From positions 372,001 through 436,000 of the forward strand of contig LLCB01000006.1 of the NCBI GenBank assembly GCA_001414345.1: a DNA stretch of 64,000 nt, given 5' to 3'. Each line of letters starts with the position of its first letter. Position 1 is the first letter of the stretch. The DNA comes from Hymenoscyphus infarciens (taxonomy: Eukaryota; Ascomycota; Leotiomycetes; Helotiales; Helotiaceae). Shown one piece after another: positions 13,944-24,341 of the stretch. The notes under the pieces were generated by a model, which saw only the letters and a program-made list of their open reading frames with translations, did not search any database and was not told the DNA's origin. Made by a program: the position numbers and the translations under genes.

Positions 13944-14133
13944 TATTAGGACAATTATAAGGTAAATATGTCGGTTCTAGTTACTTAGTTAAGTAGTAGA
14001 ATAAGGCCTATTTATACTTAGACCTTTATACTTATAAATAGACACGTATAAATAAATAACTACTTTTTACGTTACCTTTTAATCTCTTAAAGAGAGATAG
14101 GAAGACTCTATTTATAACCTAGTTATACTAATA
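13944..14133 (+). repeat. 3' LTR of copia element
   Basis: Pairs with 7333-7522 and is followed at once by the ATTAA target duplication at 14134-14138. Confidence 0.82.
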
Positions 14134-15617
14134 ATTAATAATAATACTAGTTCTAATATTACTTAAAAACGTAAACTAGTAAATAGATTCGTTACTTCTA
14201 ATATAGTTAGATAATATATAAAGTAGTTAAAAATATAATAACGTAATAACTACTTATAATAAATTATTTAAACTAAGAAGACTTTTTATATAAAATCGAA
14301 TAAAGACTTCTTTAATAATATGTTTAAATAACTATATAAGTTTTAATATTTATAAGAAGTAACTTAATTATAAGCTTAGCTTTTTTTTAATTATTAGATA
14401 TAAGTTTATAAAAGAGTATTAGTAAGTTTACTACTTTCTAAAAGTTAAGAAAGAACTTCTTTCTTATTAATAAATAATAGAAAAGAGAATTAAAACTCTT
14501 TTTTAAAGAAATTTCTTTTAGTATTAATATATAGAACTATAAGTAATAAAATAGTTTAAAAAAGTAGATTTTACAAAGTTATAAGTATAGATAGAACTTC
14601 TTCTAATTCTAATAGACTTTTAAGAGTTTACTAATAGTTAGCTTTTAGACGTCTAATTAATAATATAATATTAAAAGAATAATTTTAAATATAATATTAA
14701 ACTAAAACTAGTAATAGTTAATATCTAATATCTCTATTATCTTAGATTTTTAGCTACTTTTTAGTAAACTCGACTTATATATATTCTATATTTACTATTT
14801 TTTTTAAGTTAACTAATTATACTATATTAAAAGAGAGATAGACTAGGTTTTATTAAAATATTTAAGAGCTTTAAATTATAGTTTTAGTATTAAACGTTAA
14901 TTTAGGTTATTATTAATAACTTTAATATATAACTACTTTAAATTAGCTAAAATAACTTAAAAGAGAGAGATTCTATAAATACTTTCTAATAGTTTAATAA
15001 AGTAGCTTTTATTATAAAAGAGTAGTTATTTAATAATAATAATAATAATAATATATTAAAAGATAATTTTAAAATCTCGTTTTAAGATTCTAGAAACTAC
15101 TTATAGCTAAAAGAGAACTTTTTATAGTAGCTCTAAGTTATTAATAAAAAGAATAATAGAAGTAATTATTTATAAGTTAGTAAATAGAATTTTAATATAA
15201 GAAAGTATTTAAGTAAGATATAAATAAACTAAATAGAGAGTTAATACTGAAGATCGTACTAAAGAGTCTTAGAATCATATAAAAGAAACATGGTTCTTAG
15301 TAATCCATGGTTATTTCTTCAGCTCTGAGATAACTGCTAGTTGAGGGCCGCACCACGTGACATGATTCATCTTCTCTCGACATCCACAAAGAATCAATCA
15401 AAGAGGCAAGAATACATTTAATATAATAAGTCTCAACAAGTCCCTTACAAGTGGTAATTGAATTGCGGCTTAAAGAAAGAATTCGGAGCCCATGTCACGT
15501 GTAGCATTTCGACGCTAATCCCGCCAGAGCGGATGTTGCCGAGCTCTCATGAAGTTGAACCAAATTCCGGTACCTCTAGTCAACAACGCCGATTCCCAAT
15601 TGATACCCCCGAACATC

Positions 15618-16394
15618 ATGAACTCCCTCCGTATTGCTCGTACGGCTCTGCGAGCGCGTCCCGCAGCTATCAAGACACCTCTCATGCGCAGAGGCTACGC
15701 TGAAGCTGTGTCGGATAAGGTCCGTTGGTCCTAAACAGATTTTTGCAGATGGTGCTAACCTCCCATTCTAGATCAAGTTGAGCTTGGCTCTTCCACATCA
15801 GGTACGTTCGAATTGCGATGGACACATACGAGAAAGGTCAATTGGGGGATGAACAAGTTTGGGGACGATGTGGTTGAAGGGGGGTCGATGAATTGGGGAG
15901 GCCGAAGGTTAACACGAACAATAGTCCGTCTACAAATCGCAAGATGTCGTCCAGGTCAACATTCCTGCAGAATCAGGAGAGATGGGTGTCCTCGCAAACC
16001 ACGTTCCATCAATTGAGCAATTGAAGCCAGGTCTCGTTGAGATCATTGAGGAGAGTGGTGGAAGCAAGCAATTCTTCCGTACGTCTGCCCCGAACATGTC
16101 AGGGTCGGCATACACCTAACCAGGCCATTCATAGTTTCCGGAGGCTTCGCAGTCGTGCAACCAAACTCACAATTGAGCATCAACGCCGTAGAGGGTTTCC
16201 CATTGGAGGATTTCAGTATTGAGGCTGTTCGATCGCAAATCTCAGAGGCAACAAAGATTGTTGGTGGAAGTGGTAGTGAGCAAGATATCGCAGAGGCAAA
16301 GATTGAACTTGAGGTAAGCTTGGGAGCTATGTCGGAGGGTGGATATGGCTAATATTATTAGGTGCTCGAGAGCTTACAAGCCGTTTTGAAGTAA
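15618..16394 (+). CDS. atp16: ATP synthase subunit delta, mitochondrial
   Basis: Delta (bacterial epsilon-like) subunit of the F1 central stalk of mitochondrial ATP synthase. Five exons: 15618-15719, 15772-15801, 15925-16078, 16135-16313, 16362-16394; 165 residues, the usual size. The N-terminus is Arg-rich and acid-poor (MNSLRIARTALRARPA...), a mitochondrial presequence, with likely cleavage after MRRGYA. The beta-sandwich follows, with family motifs VYKSQDVVQVNIPAESGEMG, NHVPSIEQLKPG and LSGGFAVVQPNS, and then the short C-terminal helical region ending LESLQAVLK. All junctions are GT-AG and in phase. Exon 2 is only 30 nt. This essential housekeeping gene starts only about 370 bp from the RIP island. 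The symbol follows the yeast ATP16 orthologue. Confidence 0.95.
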
Positions 16395-18003
16395 TGGGTG
16401 ACTGGGGGATTGTTCACTCTGGTTAAAGAGGGAAGCTTATAGGCGCGGCTGCCATGTACATCATTGTTTCCTAAATGCATCCTTTGAATTTGACCTGAGT
16501 GGTCTGAATAAGAGGGCAATTCTTGGTTTTCTCTGGTTGGTTTTTTTGGTTTTCGGGAAAATCTTTCCTAAAGTACATATTTCTTTCTTCACATTTGGGT
16601 AGCTTGGAGAGGAACAGGAATCCGAATCCCCTCGGATTTTGCTCGTTGATGGACTACAGCATAACAAGGTCCTGTCTCGGCGCTGGTCTGGACCCCATTT
16701 CTCGATCGATACCACCGGTCGATCCTTCCGTTTGTTTGCAGGCAACCAGCAAACTCGATCCAAGACCCGCAACAAAACTTACCATCGATGATAAGCGCCC
16801 CCACCACCCGCCCATTGAATCGACTCTGGGCCCTCGAGATCTCGTTAGGTAGTCCCCGACTTTCGGTTCCTCGCTATATATTTAACCCTTCTAGTGGCAT
16901 CAAACAAACTCTTTATTATATCTACATTTAGACCAGGGTTACCGAAAACAATCAGCAAATAGAAGCGCGAGGAAAGTCCCCCCGGACCATCATAGAAACG
17001 CCAAACCCAGCTCCAGTCAACCGTAACCAATAGTTCTCCCTTGTCTGCGACTCTGCCCTACACCATTATAATAGGTACCTACCACCCAACTTTACTCCCC
17101 CGGTACTCCCAAGCACCGGGTTGCGTTGGAAAATTTGGCCACTCTAGACGTATTGTTGTTCAGCGAGGCAGGAGTGAAGAAAGAAGTCGAAGGCCTCCTC
17201 CACTCAGACCTGCATTTCTAGGGAACGATGGGGCTCCCTCGTAACACAGCGACCATGAGTGTTGCTCTTTCCTTCGTGTTACTTCGAAAACAACTCCATC
17301 TCGAGCACACCCTGGTTCCTTCCTATGAGGCTCGCAACCTAAGAACCTGTGGCAAAGGTTCTTGATTGAAGACAAGTGCCACGGACCTTTTACACCTCCA
17401 GCTAGGTATATTTTGTCAGAGTGTGAAGGGCTTGCCTCCGGAATTTCTGGTGCCATAAGATAATTCTTACACGCTCTCAAAGATCCATATTCGCTCCCGA
17501 TCAAGAATTACAAATGACGGCAGGATCCAGAATCCTCCTGTCTCTTTTGGGAATTTGATTCTGGTGTCGGCTTCACACTGCTTTTTGCTTTCCTCTCTCC
17601 GTTTTATTGTTCTTGACTCGGTCAACAGCGTTCAATTTTGAGTGAACTGTTGAGCTGACCACTCTTTGCAAAGGTGCGTGGCTTTTGCCTTTATTCACAA
17701 AACATGAATTGATATAATCCCGGTGCCATCAAAGAGAGATCAGTAAAGTAGACCCGTTTTGGAGAAAGAAAGAAAACGGCAATACCTGGGGTACTCTTTC
17801 CTTTTCGGGGTTTTGGTTTCTGGCTCCCGTGGGTCCATCTCAGAGTCGCTCTTTCCTTCTCCTTTTTAGGTGGTCAAACTTAAAGACCAACACGTCTCCA
17901 TCTCGAGCGAGAGAGATGATTTCCAGTTCTGTACTGATATTCATATCCGCATTATTTGCACACACTTTGCAGATTTTGCACTACACAACAATCATCATCA
18001 CAA
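16395..18003. other. Intergenic region
   Basis: It holds the 3' UTR of the ATP synthase gene and the 5' region of the RanBP2-finger gene. Open frames here are short, overlap on both strands and have no family-like features. CT-rich tracts near 17,800-17,870 and ACAACAATCATCATCACA-like sequence near 17,985-18,003 look like a fungal 5' leader. I see no other gene. Confidence 0.55.
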
Positions 18004-18042
18004 ATGTCGCTTTCCATTAAGGCTACCCAACCTCGGCAATGA
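18004..18042 (+). promoter_or_regulatory. uORF overlapping the main start codon (ATGA)
   Basis: A 12-codon frame (MSLSIKATQPRQ) begins with ATG at 18004 in a good context (A at -3). It stops at TGA 18040-18042, and that TGA shares bases with the main ATG at 18039, giving an ATGA overlap. Such an arrangement can reduce main-ORF initiation or feed it by reinitiation. The sequence shows the overlap; the regulatory effect is inferred. If transcription began downstream of 18004 the uORF would not exist in the mRNA. Confidence 0.5.
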
Positions 18043-20950
18043 CTTTTCGCTGGCAAGCATCAAGGCGGAATCGCACGCCCAGCGATCGTTCGACCTCGAA
18101 TCTGTCGCCACTGGGCACTCGAACGTTCCCAAGAGGACGGTCAAACTGTCATAATGTTCCTTCTGGAACTGTGGCTTCCCGTATATCGTATCTACAGAGC
18201 CTGGCAAATACAAGTGTGGCTTCTCCTCCTACCCCTACTGGAACTCGACGAAGGGAGACTTCCAGGACCGGCTTTGGTCGGCGTATAAATGGCCGTTTTG
18301 CACAGCCAGCATCGAGAAACAAGAATCCAAGCGAGGACGAATACAGTCAGGTCCGGCATTCTTTCCTTGGTCTGAGTAATCCCAGAACGAACCATGAGGA
18401 GGAACATGCTAGAGCCAGGTCGTTCAAAGATCAACAAACGACGAACGCTCATTTGGTCAAAAGTTCTGAAGTATTGAAAGCTCGTTCCAAGAGCCCGGCA
18501 GAGACGTACCTTTTCAGCGACGAGTCTGCAGATCACAGTGCCGATACCTCTCGACGAGATCTGGGCCGCGAGCAGAAGATGATAAATTCAGACAATTCGT
18601 TAATTACTACCTCAACCATGCGGCGGCAAAGTGTGATTGATCTCTATCATGATTATGGTATTGAGAGACCAGCAAGGCTTGTATCATCACGAGAACCCTC
18701 CCGAATGGACGATACACCCAAACCACCGAAGCCTCAATGGACATGTCACAACTGTAGTTGGATCAATAATAGCTCGGTGCGCAACTGCTGGAGATGTGAT
18801 ATGCCAGCCGATGATGATGAAATGATGGACGGATCTGATGGCGCTGGGGCGAGCAAAATGGAGAAGACGTCAAGGAAGTCAAGAGGAAAACCAATGATGG
18901 ATCCTCAAACGCCGACAGCCTCCAAAGCTCCACAACTTTTGAGGAAGAAGTCCACGCCGCCAACTAAGTTTCCTTCGTTCGATGCCAAAGTTGAAACTGT
19001 TGTCAACAAAGGCTCTCGAGGTTCTTCGCCAACTAGTCGCTTGGTTTCAAAGGAAATGGGACAAAACCCTCGCGTTGTGTCACAACATCTGGCAAAACAA
19101 CAAATTACACGAGAAAACCCTGGTCAACCAATTAGCGCCCCCAAATTAACACCATCGAGAGCTCAGATGAGAAAAGTCCAAGAATCCCCATTTATAAAGG
19201 CAGATCCAGGAAGTGTGGTCCGCTCTAAGAAGCGTCCCCATAGCGGTTCACAGAATACACACGAGGAGGTAGAATGTGTGAGCCCTAGTTGTCATGCCGC
19301 CTATGGAGGACACAAACCACATCGACATACCATTACGTGCAGTTATAACATGCGCCACCTTCGCGAACATTCAGATAAAGAATACACAGCCGACATCAGT
19401 AATGTGGAAGAGGCAACTGCCTCTTGTCAGTCATTCGCAATTGCTTCCGAGGCAGATTCTCATATCTTTCATTCAGCACCAGAGTTCAGATCCGACGTTT
19501 CTCAGCCGGTAAAGGGTGAGTCAAAAAGGTGGAGCCTTTCCCCTGAATTCAGTCAACATAGTCAAATGTAATGGATACCCTCGAACTGGTCATGGATTCC
19601 ATGGTAGGCCGTTAGGCCCAGGTACCGTGGGAGAATGTCAGCATTGCCCAGACGATTGTGGTTGTGAAGCGTGTCAAAAGGCTCCTCACAATGTTCGATG
19701 TTGTGTACATAACAATCATCCCAAAATTCCACATTATCACAAGTTATTTCAAGATGAAGTTACTAACTTTGTGACAGGCGTTCTAGCAAAACAACCCATA
19801 GCTTTAATTCCCGCTATTCATCCAGAAGACCCAAGCCGTGCGAACACGGTTGTGCCACCAAAACCGTTGGTCAGGAAGGTAAGTCAGCTTTTCCACAAAC
19901 CGGTCTTTGGATACGGGAAATCTGGTTCTAGTCTGGCGGAGATCGAATTGTACTATTTTCGAGATCCGTTTCAGCCATTAATTCCCATCCTCTGCATTGA
20001 ATGAGCACTGCTTATTCCCTCAAAAGAAGTCTAGCTTACCGAAACCACTCGTTCCTCCCAAGACGATAGCAATGAAAACGTTTCAACCAACCAGGGGCCA
20101 AGTTCAAAATAGCAATTACGCGGTACCAGTTGAAGGTCCATTGAAATCGACTTTGGAAGATGCTTCGCTGTCGGATGCCACTGCAGGCCAATCGAATAGA
20201 CTTACATCCTTTTCCACGACAAGACTGCAAAGTATACAGACTGGAATTATGACGCCAAATCGTTTAGTCCTTTCTCAGCAAGATTGCCAGAACAAAGGTC
20301 CCGCACCACCTCGTCGGAGATCCTATCTAGATGGAGATGCTCCGGCCACGAGCCGAGATGCTACTCCATCATCGAAGAAAACAATAAAGAAATTTACATC
20401 AGTTTTTCAAATGAGAGATGAAGCCAGTGTTCCATTATTGACCAAGAGACTGCTTGAACACCAAGACGAACTCAGAAGTCGAGGAACGAAGTCTGAGGGT
20501 TCACCTCCTCCTCCTCCTCCTCCTATCCAACAACCCCAGAACGTCACACCCAAAAAACTCGAAGACAGTAGCGAGAAATGCGTCACCCTTCCAAATCAAA
20601 AGAAGAAATTGAGATCGAAAGCTGGAAGTGGAATTGGTGCGACGAATAATATGGATGGGTCTTTGGAAAATCAGAGATTGAGTGAGGATACGGATTGTGG
20701 GCAAGCTATTGAAAATGACCATGGGATTGAGTGGAGAAATGAAGACTCGGTGCCGGTTAGGGATGAGGAGATGCACGAATGTATTTGGAGGAGATTGTTT
20801 TTGGAGGAAGAGGGTGGGAGGGGAGGTTTTGATGGAAATGGAAATGGGAACCAGATTGAGACGGATGGTGGGAGAGCGGGGATTAGAGGGGTTAGACTTG
20901 TCATACAGTTGCTTGGACAGGAGGACTTGGTTTTGGAGGGTGAGTTTTAG
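18039..20950 (+). CDS. RanBP2-type zinc finger protein, large, conserved fungal
   Basis: Three exons: 18039-19515, 19562-19878, 20027-20950 (the last acceptor could also be 3 nt further on); about 905 residues. The N-terminal ~230 residues are Ser/Arg-rich and disordered. A single RanBP2-type finger lies at about residues 232-256 (W-x-C-x2-C-x10-C-x2-C, with WTCHNCSWINNSS and RNCWRCDMP). A Cys/His-rich segment near residues 410-435 continues into exon 2 (GECQHCPDDCGCEACQK, then RCCVHNNH), probably more zinc binding. The C-terminal part is low complexity, with a polyproline run, and ends in a hydrophobic LVIQLLGQEDLVLEGEF. RanBP2 fingers often bind ubiquitin or RNA; which one applies cannot be told here. 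The predicted start is the first long-frame ATG, after the overlapping uORF. Confidence 0.82.
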
Positions 20951-21204
20951 GGAAAGGTTGAAAGAGATTGTGCTGTTTTGCGGCGTGTTGTCCAAGACTT
21001 TTTGTCTTTGAATTGATAAATTGGGACTTGAGAAATGTTTGAGGAGGGGTTAGAGGCTTGTTGTTGTCATTATACTTGGCAACTGCATTGGTATAGGTAC
21101 GGGGGTAATAGATTGACAGGAAACCGTTTCTTCTTCGGAAGTTGGTAATAGTACTTATTTCAATATTGATGTCTTCGAACTTGTTTTCCGGCATGTGACG
21201 TAAA
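20951..21204. other. 3' flank of the RanBP2-finger gene
   Basis: No gene is seen. This AT-moderate stretch probably includes the 3' UTR of the upstream gene. Confidence 0.4.
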
Positions 21205-21210
21205 AGGTTG

Positions 21211-21503
21211 CGCTATTTGTAGGGTACCTACTAGTATTCATATCTTCTAGAAATATCTTGCCGAGAATCTTTTCGCGGGCTATTGGTCGGTCACCTGCAA
21301 ATAGTCGCGGCCATTTTTAGGTTGCTGTTGGTAGGTGACCTACCAACTGACACGCTACCTAGTATCTTGTAGAACTAACTTGTGAAAAAAGTGGCGCTGT
21401 TTGTACCTTACCTAGGAATGGAATGGAATTGATTTTTGCTCACAGTGGCTACCTAGAAATAGTCACAATCTTTTTGGGTTGCTGTTGGTAGGTTACCTAC
21501 CAA
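21211..21503. repeat. Cluster of palindromic GTAGGTNACCTAC motifs
   Basis: At least five imperfect copies of a palindrome of the form GCTATTTGTAGGT-ACCTACAAATAGC occur near 21211-21237, 21279-21306, 21326-21349, 21393-21418 and 21481-21503. The best is the perfect inverted repeat TTGGTAGGTGACCTACCAA (21329-21347). Flanks such as GGTTGCTGTTGG recur, which suggests duplication. Similar copies recur at 31487-31667. Function is unknown; these could be decayed ends of small transposons or a protein-binding site array. Confidence 0.5.
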
Positions 21504-21691
21504 TACTCCTACCGAAATTTCTTGTAAAGATATCTTTTTTAGGTTGCCCGGGAATAGTCATGATTACATTCTTGGGATGCTATCAATGTCCTTCTCGCGT
21601 CGAAGTATGTTGGAGAGAGATTTGGGGTATTGCAAGTTTCTTCTCTCTCAGTGTGTGTTCGTATAATTGACATCGATTTCACTGCCCGGTT

Positions 21692-22141
21692 CAACAGTGG
21701 GCGTAGGAATTCCGTGCGCATAGGCCCAGATTCTACTAAGCTACACTAAAATCACCATATTTTTACTAACTTCTCCTACTAATTATAGAAGAACGCTCTA
21801 TTAGATTTATATAAAACAAAGTATTAAGAGTAGTATAACCTAATACTTAAACCTCCTTAGCTTTTAATTAGGCTAGAGTAACTTAAAGTCTATGCTATAA
21901 TAATCTCTTAGAGACTTTATTAGTAAAATATTAGCTTTTAAAATTATATACGTAGCTTAGGAGTTATAACTAAGTAGTTAGTTAGGAATATGCTCTTCTT
22001 ATAAAGCTCTACGTCTATGATCGTTGTTAGGATATGTTATACTATATATTTACTAGTTTATAAGGCTATAAAGAGGGTGACTTTTGGTGTGTTTTCGGCT
22101 AAATTTAGAGGGTGCGCACGGAATTCCTGCACCCACTGTTG
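21692..22141. mobile_element. 450-bp TIR element (MITE-like), RIP-affected interior
   Basis: Terminal inverted repeats of about 29 bp, CAACAGTGGGCGTAGGAATT... on the left and CAACAGTGGGTGCAGGAATT... on the reverse-complemented right, differ at two positions. They flank an AT-rich core without coding capacity. A 4-bp repeat GGTT sits directly outside (21688-21691 and 22142-22145) and is the probable target duplication. The termini are GC-normal while the core is TA-rich. I do not recognise the superfamily: 4 bp is too short for hAT and not TA as in mariner. Confidence 0.72.
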
Positions 22142-22145
22142 GGTT

Positions 22146-23708
22146 GATAGTTATGAGCGCTGTATCCTTGGTGGACCCCCCCCCCCCCTGTAATTGTCTA
22201 TAGCTTCGGGGTATTGACGTCTTTTACACTGCGTCCTCTGAACTCTAAGTTTGAGAGTAGTAACCCGTTATTGGTCGAGTAAGCAGTTCGTTGACGAGTA
22301 AGCTAAGCAAAAATTGTCGAGGAAGCCAAGCTTTCTAGTTGGCCCTATACGCCAACACCCCTGCACACCTATTCACTCTTGGAAGGGGGGACACCCCTCC
22401 CGTTGCTTAAAAGTGTTTGTTAGTTGGTGCTATCTTTAGTTCGAAGTTAGCTAACTCAAGTTTGCGAGCATGGGCTCCGATGAGGTGAATTGATATGAGC
22501 TCTTGTCCATTTAGCGAAGCGAGCATGGAATTTTTGATTTAACGTAATACTGCCGTGGTCTACTATTCTGAGTTTGGAGGATTGGTTGTAGATGACGATG
22601 GCCGAAGATGGAGTTTAGAGGTTGCTATTTAAGTTGATGACTGTGTTGGTAACGGTATAAATACTGTAGATTGAGTGAGAGACGAAAGAGTCGGTAATAT
22701 AATTCAAGAGTGCCTTTTGCTTTGCTTCTACATTTATTTCCTTACGAAACGTGGAAGGTTGCTAACACTGAAGAGCGGGACTGAAGTCGGCATTATGAAT
22801 GTCGGAAAACAGTCACTACTGGTAATTAGATATACCAATGTTTCTTTTACGACAGTGAACGGGACTTTGTCAAGTGAAGCGTACTCTGTCAGTAAAACTG
22901 TATTTTTTGCGACATGCAACAAATTGAGAAGAATCTCCCTGCTGGGCTTAGTGGTAAGTTAAGATCTAATTTATATTCGAGTGAAGTGTACTTGGGGAGT
23001 AAAGTTGTTCTTTGCGATGTGCAACAAAGGGACTAATACTTCCTTATCTGGGAATAGCCTAGGAGAGAGGGGGTGAAGTTTAAGAATCCAATCTTGTGAT
23101 TGGAAGTGTCTTTAAGCCTTAGATCATATCGTAGAGTGAATAGAAGACATCCCCTTTTCAATACAGGAAATTCCCATCTTAGTGCGTACAAAGTGAATGA
23201 TCAAGCAGAAAACAGTGTATATCCAATAGCAAGGACTTCACCCACAATAACGAGTACTCGTTTAATCAGGCTCTTATGGCGACGATAGTTTGGGACTCAC
23301 CAAGTATTGATAATCCAAGAAACATGAGCACATAAAAAATGAAGATTAGTTGATTGTAAGAAAATTTTGAGGAAATTGGTCTCGAGTTGAGTATTGATTT
23401 CTTTTGGTTCAACTGGCGAACCCCAGAAGATTCATTGCTATCACCATTATTGTAGTGAGGTTTTGCTGTCAAATTGGCAGGCGCACATCCTTGTGGGTGA
23501 GTTAGTAGTATAAGCCCATTACGTGGGACAAGCAACTGGTTGGAAATCAACCTCGAAGGGGCCTCTCTCTATATTCATAGCCCGGGTTGACAGCACCTTT
23601 GAACCATAGAAATTGACCCCGAAGTTGATTTCCACATCCCCCCTAGAATTGGCTCGTCCCATTTCGAACCCCCTTCGATTATTCATGGTTCCTTCCCTCA
23701 TGATCTTT
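22146..23708. other. Intergenic region without convincing gene
   Basis: A run of 13 C lies at 22176-22188. Frames of 62-95 codons (for example 22675-22962 and 23266-23550 on the minus strand) lack ATG starts or family features and overlap others. No RNA gene is recognised. Confidence 0.5.
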
Positions 23709-24341
23709 TCACCAAACATCCTCCGGTTGAACCTCAAAAGTTTCCCCTTTCTCCCGAACATGTTCCCTCTTTACATCCCGACTCAGACTCTTCCGCATAT
23801 CGTAAGCATCCTCACTATCCCTTTCCTTATCCATAAGATGTTCACTGTAATAATCCATCACCTTCCTAAACACAGAATACCCCATTCCTTTATATAGTGT
23901 CTGCGCGATGGTATTTGATTGCCGCACGAAGAGATCTACAAAATAAGCATTGTATGCGTCTCCTGCGCGTTCTAAGGAGCTGGAGAGAGTGCGAGCGAGT
24001 CCGAGACGACGAGAGGAGGGCGAGACTGTCAGAGCTGTTATGTGCGCGTGGTGGGGGAGGTAGTGGGGGGACTTGGTGAGGGCCATGATGGGGGGTGAGG
24101 ATTCTAGTTTGCCCATTACTGGAGGGGTTAGCTTGTTGGTTTGAGATTGGATCGGGGGAAAGGGGAACGTACGGTATGCGTCTATGCTTCCTGTGGGACT
24201 TAGTGCCACGTTGAATAGATGTGGCCATCGGGCTAGGTAGGAGAAGTAGAAGTTCAAATCATAGGTTTCGGTGAGGGGGTCGAGGTTGGTGGGGTTGAAT
24301 TTGAAGACATCGAGGGCGTGAAAGGGGCGGAGGGAAGTCAT
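23709..24341 (-). CDS. naa20: N-alpha-acetyltransferase NatB catalytic subunit (Naa20)
   Basis: GNAT-fold enzyme that acetylates N-terminal Met-Asp/Glu/Asn/Gln proteins cotranslationally on ribosomes, together with Naa25. Two exons: 24173-24341 and 23709-24118; 192 residues. The N-terminus MTSLRPFHALDVFKFNPTNL and NLDPLTETYDLNFYFSYLA are diagnostic of Naa20. The acetyl-CoA loop is SRRLGLA, followed by FVDLFVRQSN, YKGMGYSVFRKVMDYYS and EDAYDMRKSLSRD. The 54-nt intron (24119-24172, GTACGT, CTAAC, CAG) restores the conserved AYLMGK. It is a multiple of three and has no stop, so retention would add 18 residues. It is divergent from the next gene. Confidence 0.93.
   Translation of the reverse strand: MTSLRPFHALDVFKFNPTNLDPLTETYDLNFYFSYLARWPHLFNVALSPTGSIDAYRTFPFPPIQSQTNKLTPPVMGKLESSPPIMALTKSPHYLPHHAHITALTVSPSSRRLGLARTLSSSLERAGDAYNAYFVDLFVRQSNTIAQTLYKGMGYSVFRKVMDYYSEHLMDKERDSEDAYDMRKSLSRDVKREHVREKGETFEVQPEDVW

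Larger units (their letters stand above)
7333..14133 (+). mobile_element. Ty1/copia LTR retrotransposon, RIP-inactivated
   Basis: Two 190-bp direct repeats (7333-7522 and 13944-14133) bracket 6.4 kb. Both start TATCGGGACAA or TATTAGGACAA and end ACTAATA, i.e. mutated TG...CA. The target duplication ATTAA is exact (7328-7332 and 14134-14138). Translation through the many stop codons still shows an integrase-core-like stretch near 11,050-11,400, an RT segment near 12,720-12,860 (NPYLLYINKKRYFSVIGL) and an RNase H segment near 13,270-13,460 (KYKRVTRSILASKLYTLSKG). Integrase ahead of RT-RNase H is the Ty1/copia order. No frame is intact, so the element is dead. The gag and protease regions are not readable to me. 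Confidence 0.85.
1200..15250. repeat. RIP-degraded AT-rich repeat island
   Basis: About 14 kb of very AT-rich sequence in which TA is extremely common and CA/TG are almost absent, while CG is still seen. That pattern matches C-to-T change in CpA context on both strands (RIP, established in filamentous ascomycetes). All reading frames are broken by TAA/TAG, and no intact gene is present. Several LTR elements inside can still be bounded by paired repeats plus 5-bp duplications and are listed separately. Parts between them (1200-1550, 7185-7333, 14134-15250) are degraded repeat DNA I cannot classify. Short internal repeats occur at 4260-4313 and 4408-4461, and three times between 4610 and 4830. 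Confidence 0.93.

Noticed and set aside
15549..15734. Earlier in-frame start for the ATP synthase delta gene (15549)
   Set aside because: The ATG at 15618 gives the expected mitochondrial presequence and family length; the upstream extension has no presequence character.
20501..20995. Minus-strand frame of 164 codons
   Set aside because: Antisense to exon 3 of the RanBP2-finger gene; low-complexity Arg/Ser/Pro product mirrors the purine-rich coding strand.
22675..22962. 95-codon plus-strand frame
   Set aside because: Starts with GTG, overlapped by a minus-strand frame, no domain, no splice signals that extend it.
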